Made by a program: the position numbers and the translations under genes. A stretch of 64,000 bases of DNA, from positions 868,001-932,000 of the forward strand of contig NC_002689.2 of NCBI RefSeq assembly GCF_000011185.1, written 5' to 3'. This stretch comes from Thermoplasma volcanium GSS1 (GTDB taxonomy: Archaea; Thermoplasmatota; Thermoplasmata; Thermoplasmatales; Thermoplasmataceae). Shown here one piece after another: positions 48,401-56,333 of the stretch (position 1 is its first letter; each line of letters starts with the position of its first letter). Under the pieces are notes generated by a model. It was not told where the DNA came from, ran no database searches, and worked only from the letters and a program-made list of their open reading frames with translations.

Positions 48401-48614
48401 AACTAAAACCACTTAACGAATTAAATGATAATATACCAACTGTGTAAATATAATTTGATAATGGCCATGCTTGATCGGCATAGAAATAATAGCCTGATTC
48501 AAACAAAAACCCCCTTAAAGCAATTAAAGGTATAATTAAAATCAATATCATATCTATGTAATGTTTTTTTAAACTGTGTTTTATTAAATACAAAAGATAT
48601 TGAATTCTTATCAT
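45498..48614 (-). CDS. Large polytopic membrane protein with extracytoplasmic sugar-binding-like region
   Basis: A 1038-residue protein, the largest here. The first ~480 residues have about 12 hydrophobic helices, starting with DMILILIIPLIALRGFLF and an early luminal segment FESGYYFYADQAWPLSN, a layout like GT-C glycosyltransferases. Residues about 490-990 are outside the membrane, beta-rich and full of N-x-S/T sites, with a carbohydrate-binding-module-like part (DGGAGGFYVNSNSINSTVVSLKLTFYAKA). One last helix (VFYIGIIIYLAVLSYFVL) anchors the C-terminus. A role in lipid-linked sugar transfer outside the cell is inferred; no conserved catalytic motif can be assigned with certainty. Confidence 0.7.
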   Translation of the reverse strand: MIRIQYLLYLIKHSLKKHYIDMILILIIPLIALRGFLFESGYYFYADQAWPLSNYIYTVGILSFNSLSGFSFSRLIIDWPYYVITLFTNSVMITERVFIYYTFVLYLFFAYIFATMITSKFLQTKNKYEIIAVKFIIVLFIFSNFTSLNLINDGGSYSDNLNIIFIAIILLAFISWKNMKMAFLVSTILLTISILVEPDYTTFYFISIIIGSIIAGLINRDFIYRFKYAILTIISTIIPVAFVILGLVLTSSSGSTITAVGALRVYSYGTISFFSGNIKPLYPLILIGHLWSTIVYAPPNILFYGNKISSVKSLMYPSQLLLPDGFITYIWLLTVIMVPVISLISIVFRKTRKIVFPVIILFIIFYTMSLVYYIKPLFYLELHISKIPLIGGSIGTTLSLPGHVINVIASMYYILFSMSLVNLMNMHFHVDIKSDKDKFNINISIIKNYIENIKNKKYFKNNKFQVFVIIFIMFIVIFSGWQAFDGTFYPARAPDTAYGNHVANIGGYTPLNINSSVIHAYDFISSQKSNFNILWIGGPAFSNRVYAPPHPEASIPNLDYITSNNLSVDLYYNLLYSGVKYVVISNQDIQKNPGAIFEYTFSNAGFKSFTQAQSFLQNTTGLKEIYNKYQVDIFEVDNFTSIYTSNLLLNYEGNNIYEVSLPYLFKTLGYNVAITYDNKYGLPVNFDNNSKDISIDTPGYLSTLVGSTESPYFNLSSNKTISGAGHNYATGLPDNFTLTLWVNNEAYYSYYNRTIKITGNAYSNGVSVSYNGSFDGGAGGFYVNSNSINSTVVSLKLTFYAKASVNGTGSVLFMGEPRSNIYTDNVYSGYNFNVSNSYKKYTFSYTFPAIEKYVDFRLYDSTNGTFYINNLSCRYIPYPHISENSTLPFGNFVTLNNTLLNGNNGSALIYMENSTMNNYQWVKFNFSKGLYLKGYTKVAALILIKNTSLLNNKNTSIIVSIYPSLREYRASYGGKLYSSIPGIYGNSIFIINKSIASLNDIKIITKGKVIMDVFYIGIIIYLAVLSYFVLDTYRKNKI

Positions 48615-48683
48615 TTTTATACCTCCATCAATATATGATATATAAACTTAATCAAAGATGTTAATTAACGTTTCATAGAGATA

Positions 48684-49454
48684 TTATTTAATGATTCTCC
48701 CGAGTTCATACATTAAGCCCCTCAAGATTTGTACAATATATCCTCTACCTATACCTAGATCTTTAATATGTAAGGCGTTTTTATTAATCTTGTTAATGAG
48801 CATCAATATCTCGTCTGGTGCTTCTAAATTCTGCAATATCTTCCTATATTTGCCGTATAAAAATGCCTTTTGCATCAATATCTTTAGAGGGGGATCATAA
48901 TTTAAAATGTATTTTTTTGCAAAACCTATATTCTGGGTTTCTTTGAAAACTTCATAGTATAATATTGAATCTTCATGGCTCTCTATTTTATAAATATCTG
49001 GCGATAATTTGTTTATAACGTTTAATAACACTGATCTCCTATAATATCTGGGAACGACCGGGATATATGGATTCGGGTTTTTCATAGCATATTTTTCATT
49101 TCTATATCTCCAATCATCCAGACATTTCGTTGTGAAATTTTTATTTATAGATTTTTCCGGTATAATTACCATATCCTCACTTTTATCATCGAGTTCATGC
49201 AAAAGTCCTTTCTCAGGAATTTGGTCACTATCAAGCAATAAAATTCTATCATAATTAGCATTTTTAATTCCGGTTATTCTGGCTTGAAACATGTTTGAAT
49301 TTTCAATAATCAAATTTATACCTTTAATATCATGATCATTTATTCGGCATACTGCTATTATTTCTTTTTCAACCTCTAAATTTGTATGAAGATTTGAAAT
49401 TAAATTCTTTAGCTCTGATGTTTTATATGCTCTTGTAACTATGGATATAGGCAT
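48684..49454 (-). CDS. Small family 2-like glycosyltransferase
   Basis: A 256-residue protein with a shortened GT-A core: opening ISIVTRAYKTSELKNLISNL, then NANYDRILLLDSDQIPEKGLL with the metal-binding DSD, and HEDSILYYEVFKET in the position of the catalytic base. The N-terminal nucleotide motif is poorly kept. It lies 69 bases upstream of the large membrane protein gene on the same strand, so the two may act in one pathway. Specificity unknown. Confidence 0.72.
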   Translation of the reverse strand: MPISIVTRAYKTSELKNLISNLHTNLEVEKEIIAVCRINDHDIKGINLIIENSNMFQARITGIKNANYDRILLLDSDQIPEKGLLHELDDKSEDMVIIPEKSINKNFTTKCLDDWRYRNEKYAMKNPNPYIPVVPRYYRRSVLLNVINKLSPDIYKIESHEDSILYYEVFKETQNIGFAKKYILNYDPPLKILMQKAFLYGKYRKILQNLEAPDEILMLINKINKNALHIKDLGIGRGYIVQILRGLMYELGRIIK

Positions 49455-49700
49455 TAAACCGTTATTTAATTTATATATAAAAGTTTACGTATGATTTATA
49501 TTTAAGCATTTAATTACGAAAACCAGTAAAAAATAGCATTGGAATATATTATGTATACATATTAAATTGCAGGCGATACATTAATAATATAGCAATATTT
49601 AATAAAATTAAACAGTATTTTTCAGGATGATGATCGTACATTATAGAATATTGTATTAAAGTTCCAAATATTCTTTGTAAATTAACCTGAAATTTTTATT

Positions 49701-50762
49701 TTAATTACCATTTAATAATTTGTACCACAGATCTGCAGTTTTTTCCCATGTAAAATTCTCTGCAAATTTTCTCGAATTTAATATAAATTTATCCTCATTT
49801 TTTATTATGTACAAAATTTTATCAGTAAATTCATTAATATTATTTACTAAAAATCCATTATAACCATCAATTATTGTATCGACTACGCCAGGAACTTTAA
49901 AAGCAACACTTGGCGTACCGGAAGCAGATGCTTCCAGAATAGAATAACCCCAACCCTCGGTAACAGAAAAATGCAAATTAACCCACGATTCCCTTATTAT
50001 TTTAGCAAGTTCATCATATTCTAACTTACCTGTAAAAACAATATTATAATTTTTACCTTTAACTTTATCTTTGATTTCATTTAACAATATACCATCGCCA
50101 ACAATTATTAATTTTAAATTATCTATTTTTTTGTATAAGTTTTCATAAATTGTTATTGCATATTCTGGCCTTTTATATTTCCTTAATCCCCCAAAATACA
50201 ATAATTGAACATTGTCTGTTTTTTTACCTGTATGAAATAAATTTAAATCAACCCCAGGAGGTATCCTTACAATTCTATCTTTCTTAATTCCAAGATCAAT
50301 TAAATCGTTTTCCGATGTATCGGATTCTGTTACAAATATATTATTTTTATATATGATTGGGTATAATTTTTCGACTAAAGTTATAATTTTTGCAAGAAAG
50401 AAATTAACCTGACCTGGTAACGACTTAGCGTGCAAATGCCTGAAAAATACTATCACTCTTTTATCAGTAAACCATGGAGAAAACCAGGGAACAGCATGGC
50501 CCATATCATCTATTATGACATCAGGATTTATTTTTTTAATCATTTTTCTTACATACAAATGAGTCCTTATGTTTCCTTTAATTCTATATATTATTATCCC
50601 ATCAACATTTTCATATTCCAATAAATTTCCAGGATTTACGGTTACTAAATTAACTCCAATATTTAATTTGGATAACCTTTTACCAACTTCATATATTGTC
50701 CTTTCTGCACCACCAGCCTTAGGGTGTTTAATATCCCTATGGGCGAACCATAGAAGCTTCAT
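49701..50762 (-). CDS. Family 4 (GT-B) glycosyltransferase
   Basis: A 353-residue retaining GT-B enzyme with clear motifs: PKAGGAERTIYEVGKRL at the acceptor end, YFGGLRKYKRPEYAI at the domain junction, LIIVGDGILLNEI, and the Ex7E donor motif in VTEGWGYSILEASASGTPSVAF. It is A+T-rich and is the last of five minus-strand glycan genes from 42.4 kb. The wording resembles mannosyl- and glucosyltransferases of surface polysaccharide loci. Confidence 0.88.
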   Translation of the reverse strand: MKLLWFAHRDIKHPKAGGAERTIYEVGKRLSKLNIGVNLVTVNPGNLLEYENVDGIIIYRIKGNIRTHLYVRKMIKKINPDVIIDDMGHAVPWFSPWFTDKRVIVFFRHLHAKSLPGQVNFFLAKIITLVEKLYPIIYKNNIFVTESDTSENDLIDLGIKKDRIVRIPPGVDLNLFHTGKKTDNVQLLYFGGLRKYKRPEYAITIYENLYKKIDNLKLIIVGDGILLNEIKDKVKGKNYNIVFTGKLEYDELAKIIRESWVNLHFSVTEGWGYSILEASASGTPSVAFKVPGVVDTIIDGYNGFLVNNINEFTDKILYIIKNEDKFILNSRKFAENFTWEKTADLWYKLLNGN

Positions 50763-51338
50763 TTTTGTTTATTGTATTGATTCTTAATAATATTTTTTTT
50801 TATATCATAAAAAATAATACTTACCATAATGTATGAATCATTCTTAATATCTATAATAAAAATAGTATCATGTTATGATTATAAAAATATATTTAAATTT
50901 TATTCCTGACTCAAAAACTATTTACATTTTTGCTTTCAGATACTAGTGTAGAAGAATATTCAAACTCGTTTCCCTACAAATATTTGAGCTTTTTAGTCTC
51001 TCCGCACCACTCTGTTAGGGCATAGAATGGTATTGATTCAATTCTAAAGAGCAAAATATAATATACAATTCATAACGGTTAATAATAAATAACAACTGAA
51101 ACTGAATAAATTATTTCTAAAACTTAAATAGCTATATGTTCACCTCACGATTGCGTAATCTTCCAGTGATTCTAAGTTAAAAGCACGATAAAATACTATA
51201 AAATCGACTTTTATCCGATTTATTGCTATATAACACCTGAAAACTTACATGAAGAAACTAAGAGCTAAATATAGAAAACATATATATATGATATAATTAA
51301 CTGAAGAAATATTAACGCAAATTCACAAGTTTGGAGAA
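50763..51338. other. Divergent intergenic region
   Basis: 576 bases between diverging genes. It should carry promoters both ways; an A+T box CATATATATATGATAT at about 51279-51294 precedes the methyltransferase gene. The repeat-like wording ATTGCGTAATCTTCCAG near 51151 is shared with about 28781. No gene is seen. Confidence 0.4.
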
Positions 51339-52010
51339 ATGAATATGGATAGAAACGGCAATTCACAAGAGACAGGTTATGAACAAACACATGCTGAAAG
51401 GCATAAATTAATGTTAAGGGATATAATTAAACTTGCAGGTTCCGATAAACTGGTTTGTAACATTGGTTTATCTAGTTTTGATAAACTAGCGGTTAATTAT
51501 TTAGGCGATAGGTACTATTGTGCAGTGCCGAACGTGGAATTCCTTAAATCTGTTGATCAATTATATATATCTGAACAGAATATTATTTATTATGATATCA
51601 CTAAGAATAATCCCGAGCCAAATTCTAAATTTGACCTTGTTATTATTTCAGAAACCTTAGAGCATATATTTGCAGATGATGAAATTGTGATGCGTTCTAT
51701 TGCCAATTTATTGCGTCCTAATGGGATCATTTATTTGACAGTTCCTAATGCAGCGCGGCATATTAATAGAATAAAATTATTGTTTGGTAAAAACATTTTT
51801 TGGTCTAAATACGACATTTTAAATGGTGGGTATGGTCATATTCGCGAATATACCGTTATTGAGGTTAAATCAATGTTAGAGAAATACTTCGACGTAAGAC
51901 AAATTTATGGCTTTAACCCTTATGGATCAAAATTAATTCGTATATCTTTAAATTTGCTACCCACATCTTGGCGGTCTACTATAGTCGCTATAGGAATGAA
52001 ACGCTCTTAA
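51339..52010 (+). CDS. SAM-dependent methyltransferase (Methyltransf_11-like)
   Basis: A 223-residue methyltransferase-like protein. The central motif FDLVIISETLEHIFADDEIVMRSIANLLRPNGIIYLTVPN is typical of the family. Motif I, usually GxGxG, reads LVCNIGLSSFD, so the glycine loop is poor and activity may be weak or use a different loop. The late part (NGGYGHIREYTVIEVKSMLEKYF) resembles methyltransferases in glycan clusters. It ends before a long decayed stretch. Confidence 0.75.
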   Translation: MNMDRNGNSQETGYEQTHAERHKLMLRDIIKLAGSDKLVCNIGLSSFDKLAVNYLGDRYYCAVPNVEFLKSVDQLYISEQNIIYYDITKNNPEPNSKFDLVIISETLEHIFADDEIVMRSIANLLRPNGIIYLTVPNAARHINRIKLLFGKNIFWSKYDILNGGYGHIREYTVIEVKSMLEKYFDVRQIYGFNPYGSKLIRISLNLLPTSWRSTIVAIGMKRS

Positions 52011-52484
52011 TTAATAGATAGTTGCTTATGGATACAACAAGATTGATGGCACCTAAATCCATAGCTTATTTAGGGAAAAATTGTATTATTTTTCAGTAGA
52101 TTTCTATAGATTATTACTTTTTATGTGTCCCATATTTACCGAACATGACAATAGAAATTAAAACAATAGGAAATACACGTATAGATATGAAAGCTCTATG
52201 ATATGGAAACATACAAAAAGGTATAAAGTATCAAAATATATGGACAAGGTAATGGATGATTCTGGTATTCTAAAGAGAACTATGAATATTATTTCTGTTA
52301 ATGAAATATATAGGACAGGCAATATATAACTTGCATAGTCACTAGTGTAATATAGTAGAATTAAGAATTGGATACAATAATGATCTTCTAAAAATCATTA
52401 TATTTAACAGAATATATACCACATGCTAATGAAGTCTATGAAACTAGATAAAATATACCTTTTCAGAACAATGCATGAACTATC
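52011..52484. other. Decayed stretch after the methyltransferase gene
   Basis: About 470 bases with no intact gene. A 43-codon frame at 52198-52329 (RYKVSKYMDKVMDDSGILK) could be a transposase scrap, but no family can be named. Confidence 0.35.
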
Positions 52485-52695
52485 ATTTAAGTATAGTGGT
52501 TATTGCAGTAATTTACAGGGCTAAAAAACAAATCAGTTTAGGTCTTGATGATTTTTTTGCCTATTTGTTTTATAATCATTTATCGTTGGTTTCATATAAA
52601 AGTGTAATAGATGTGTATTGGTTGATTTATTCCATCACCTAAGTTGCCATATTTTTAGATAGTTCATATTGCCAAATATGGATTCATTCAAAATA
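52485..52695. repeat. Dispersed inverted repeat, right copy
   Basis: Its reverse complement matches 32414-32625 over ~200 bases, with shared wording such as TTTGGCAATATGAA, ATCTATTACACTTTT and ACTGATTTGTTTTTTAGCC. Both copies are followed within a few hundred bases by IS256 relics. Nothing else is seen up to 52921. Confidence 0.65.
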
Positions 52696-52921
52696 TTAAA
52701 TATCATTATTTTTACCAAATTTTTTATTTACAAATACATCTACCAGATAGCCAATGAGTTTGCGATGTTGATGAACTCCTGGAATTGTTAAATATTCAAT
52801 AACATAATATATTTCAATGATACCATAATTTTATGTAAATATAAATTTATCAACGAATTCAATCATTAAATAATAGGAAAGGATACATTTTTTTGAATGT
52901 AGATGTAATAAAATATGGAAA

Positions 52922-53250
52922 ATGAGAAATATAAACATATCAGATATAGATAGAACATTAAGAGGAAACGATAAAGGAAAAATAGAAAAGTTAGTAGAAT
53001 AAAGTTAAATACGTATTTAGAGGAAAATACAGGAATAAAAATGGGAAATACGAAAGGGATTTGAGGACAAAGTATGGTGATATAAAGGAGTTGAACATTC
53101 CCGAGATAGTAATTTCTATACAAAAGTAACAGATCCATAGTAGATCAATGGGAATAAAAGGTTTAATGGTATCAATACATTCTAATGATATGCCTACAAA
53201 AAAGATAGCAAATATACTTGAGTATATCTTAGGTAACAAATATTCCTAGA
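52922..53250 (+). pseudogene. N-terminal relic of IS256-type transposase
   Basis: Short pieces in several frames: MRNINISDIDRTLRGNDKGKIEKLVE, then FYTKVTDP, then INGNKRF/GIKGLMVSIHSNDM, and KKIANILEYILGNKYS. They match the N-terminal and first core part of IS256 transposases and overlap the start of the longer relic at 32900-33858. Heavily broken. Confidence 0.6.
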
Positions 53251-53300
53251 ATTTTACATTAATTTTATTCTCTCACTGACAAATAATTCTTTCAGCTATA

Positions 53301-54512
53301 ATGGTTATGAATATGCCGAACATTTGTCGGCCACACGGATATACCCATATATTCCAGCCACGACATTCTCAATGAACCAACAGGCGTTTCGAGGAGCTTG
53401 TCTCATCCTTTCAAACATCTCAAAAGAGGAGTGTGGCACACCTGAATTCCACCATCATTGCTCATGCGAACCAGTCAAGCATGAACAGATTCCTCTCTTC
53501 AAATATTGACACCGACCTAATGTTCATGAAAACTCTAGAAAACATAAATTCAGTTGAAGATGATGGAATACTTGCAATAGACGACATAATAAAAAAGACA
53601 GGAAAGAACATTGAGGCTGCGGGATGGATATTTGATCATTCCACCGGAAGGACTGTCTGGGGCATACAGTTTGCAACATCCGTCCTTTCGGGCAGATATG
53701 GTATATATCCCATATCTGCTGAGGTATACATGATAAAAGAGAGTCTTGACGATGAGAACGAATACCGCTCAAAGATCGATATACAGAAAGGAGTCATTGA
53801 GAAATGCTTCACCGATGGGCTTAATTTCTCAACAGTGACCGATGACGCATAGTACTTCACAAAGGATATCATATCGTTCCTGAATGGAAAGAAACTTAAC
53901 TGGGTATTCCAGAGCAAGGGCAACAGGAAGATCAAGATTAAGGGGAGATAGATCGCCTTTGATTCCCTATTCCTGCCATACAGTAAGTCTCAGACCATAA
54001 AATTACCAGGGAATACATACTCTGTCTGGGAGGTTAAGGGAAAGATAATAGGCATGGGAGAGGTGAAGGTAATCATATCAGAAGGCATCAATTTTAAACG
54101 AAACTATGCAACAAACAGATAGGAATGGAACATGAAGCGAATCATGGAAACATATCTCAGGCGTAGCGATATCGAGGTTATGAACAGGGATATTAAGCAG
54201 GACGGATTAGGTCACATCTTTATGAGGAAGCTATGCAAGACAGAGCTGTACCTCCGTCTCATGGTTACAGGAAGGGTGATCCTCGAAATTGCTGCCATAA
54301 TGTCAATGCGAAAATATCTCTACGCACATAAAAGGATAGGGAAACGGAAGAGATGGATCGGCTATGAATTCCTTGAATCACTGCTGGATGGGTTCAGTAA
54401 GTATGGTGATCGATTCGTTATGGCTGTGAAACAATCCAAGCTGAACCCGTATAAATCAGCAGGACATGTCATGAAAACCAGAGATAAATTAAATCATGGA
54501 GTTGCTATATAA
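53301..54512 (+). pseudogene. IS4/IS701-like transposase with four in-frame stops and no frameshift
   Basis: A single frame runs from 53301 to 54512 and reads as a DDE transposase: TNRRFEELVSSFQTSQKRSVAHLNS, QSSMNRFLSSN, ILAIDDIIKKTGKNIEAAGWIFDHSTG, TDDA, then KLNWVFQSKGNRKIKIKGR, and METYLRRSDIEVMNRDIKQDGLG with the late glutamate. It is interrupted by TGA 53373 and TAG at 53850, 53949 and 54120. The lack of any frameshift, together with three TAG stops, is unusual for a decayed gene. Composition is less A+T-rich than its flanks. Confidence 0.78.
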
Positions 54513-54747
54513 TTAACGCAAAACTTTAGTTCTCCAAAAATCGCTTAATATAGTATCCCTTTTACGTTAATCCTGTTCCTTGGTTTTTCCGCATAAAAAT
54601 GCGTGTAAATAAGCAGAAAAGGCTTGTAGCGAGGCATATACAACACGAGCAAAGATCTAGACACAAAGGAAATTGCCGTCAGATCAAGCTATTGACGTAA
54701 AGTTTAACTATAAGTCTTTAGAAAAGATGACTATAGTGTATTAACAA

Positions 54748-55542
54748 CTAGATCCAACGAAATTTCCGATAGTATAATGAAATTAGCTTCTCCGGCACGT
54801 ACTTATAAAACCGTGAATTTCTAATTCGAAAAGCTATGAGGGATATGCCTTCCCCTAACACTAATTCGACGACATGGAATTTACTGTTTCTATCATAGTT
54901 ATATTCAACAGGGATCTCAATATATTTCGCTCTTTCCTTTTTTAGGTAATAAAGAAGGGCTACATCAAAAAAGGCATTGCTAATAGTGATTTTGTTGAAG
55001 GCCCTCTGAGCATATTCTCGCTTAATAATTTTATAGCCACACTGCGTATCATTGATCTTTAGACCAAGAAATATCCGAACAAGCTTGTTAAATCCCCTAC
55101 TTGGGAACCTTCTGATGAAAGGAATTCTATTTCCTCTATTAGAATACCTATCAAAAATAATTAAGTCATAATAATTAGTTAAGTCGAGCGCCTTTACTAT
55201 TTCCTTTAAAGGAACGCTGCCATCTGCATCCATAAGTATGACGAATTCTCCAGTGGCTGAAGTAATAGCACGCTTTATTGCCGCACCCTTTCCCCCTCGA
55301 CCTTTTCCCTTGCTATAGGAAAGAAAGGAATATTCCTGCATCATTATTTTGACATTAGATTCTGTTCCATCGTCACCATCGATAGATACCATTACTTTCC
55401 ATTCCAAAGAATTTGATCTAATGTATTCGCATAGTTCGTATAATACTGGCATTAATCTTTTTTCCTCGTTATATGCTGGGATAATTACTGTTGAACGCTG
55501 ATAAGCAATAGAATTAGCCTTAGTTGAGACCAAAGCGTCCAT
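54748..55542 (-). CDS. Dolichyl-phosphate sugar synthase-like GT2 (ALG5-type)
   Basis: A 264-residue family 2 enzyme like ALG5/DPM-type transferases. Motifs: VIIPAYNEEKRLMPVLYEL, VSIDGDDGTES, KGKGRGGKGAAIKRAI, LMDADGSVPLKEI (DxD) and NDTQCGYKIIKREYAQ, the signature of dolichyl-phosphate glucosyltransferases. It would load glucose or a related sugar on dolichol phosphate for later transfer outside the cell, fitting the nearby membrane proteins. A second such enzyme, DPM1-like, is at 19197-19952. Confidence 0.85.
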   Translation of the reverse strand: MDALVSTKANSIAYQRSTVIIPAYNEEKRLMPVLYELCEYIRSNSLEWKVMVSIDGDDGTESNVKIMMQEYSFLSYSKGKGRGGKGAAIKRAITSATGEFVILMDADGSVPLKEIVKALDLTNYYDLIIFDRYSNRGNRIPFIRRFPSRGFNKLVRIFLGLKINDTQCGYKIIKREYAQRAFNKITISNAFFDVALLYYLKKERAKYIEIPVEYNYDRNSKFHVVELVLGEGISLIAFRIRNSRFYKYVPEKLISLYYRKFRWI

Positions 55543-55752
55543 TTTGTCATTTATATTAAGATCATATTTAACGTTTCCCTTTTATTAGACCTAACAGGAA
55601 GAATCCAAAATTTGGTTTGAGAAGAACTAGTTGGTATGAATACATAGATCCTGGCATAATATTATTCATACGTTATGTATGATGCTAAAGTCAATATCAC
55701 ACTCTGAACTGCATATCTAACCTATTTTAATTACTCAACTTCTTCTTTAGCC

Positions 55753-56280
55753 TTAGAGATGTATTTTCGGCATCCTAACGGTAGAAAGGATTTCCCTATT
55801 CTTCCTTACTATCCAAAAAGATTCACCTATTATAAGTCCGGAGGCCAGGAAGAGTAACACTGTAAAAAGATCGCCATTAAAACTTGGAAAGAACAAAATT
55901 AGAGCGAGCCTAGTCAAAAAAGCCAAAGACCATATCGCGACGACCCATCCAGGTCTCTTATAATAGAGAATATTATTTTTAGAGAAGAATACAATACTTC
56001 TGGTTGTGTGGAATGAGATGTAGATACCAAAAACGAAGGCAATAAGAGACAAAACTATACCTAAGAGGGACGTACCGTAAGATACAGCTATAGAGAAGAG
56101 TATATAAAGGATAGGCGGGATGAATATTGAATATCTCCTAAAACGCCCTCCTTTTACTGTCCTTATAATCTTCCTAAATACAAGTATTACGGATATCAGC
56201 ACAAATGATACGTATTTCAAGCTGACCAAATAACTCATCACAACACTGTATAGAAATTGATAGAGTGATTCAAGCTGCAT
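55753..56280 (-). CDS. Membrane protein, CcdC/DUF1453-like
   Basis: A 175-residue protein with about five membrane helices (YVSFVLISVILVF, SIFIPPILYILFSIAVSYG, LLGIVLSLIAFVFGIYISF, VVAIWSLAFLTRLALILFF, LLFLASGLIIGESFWIV). The wording of the middle (FGIYISFHTTR, WVVAIWSLAFLTRL) resembles the DUF1453/CcdC family. Function unknown. It is 53 bases downstream of the DUF2079 gene on the same strand. Confidence 0.65.
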   Translation of the reverse strand: MQLESLYQFLYSVVMSYLVSLKYVSFVLISVILVFRKIIRTVKGGRFRRYSIFIPPILYILFSIAVSYGTSLLGIVLSLIAFVFGIYISFHTTRSIVFFSKNNILYYKRPGWVVAIWSLAFLTRLALILFFPSFNGDLFTVLLFLASGLIIGESFWIVRKNREILSTVRMPKIHL

Positions 56281-56333
56281 TTATGTTCGCCATAAATAAT
56301 GGATTTAAATAACTTCCATGCATGGGAACACCC

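Noticed and set aside
52866-53239. Minus-strand hydrophobic frames of 82-90 codons
   Set aside because: They are phenylalanine- and tyrosine-rich antisense readings of the A+T-rich IS256 relic on the plus strand.
53850-54122. Pyrrolysine or other genetic-code change at TAG
   Set aside because: Intact core genes show no in-frame TAG, the affected frames are mostly transposase relics that also carry TAA or TGA stops or frameshifts, and no suppressor tRNA was seen in the window. Kept only as a low-ranked observation of TAG excess.
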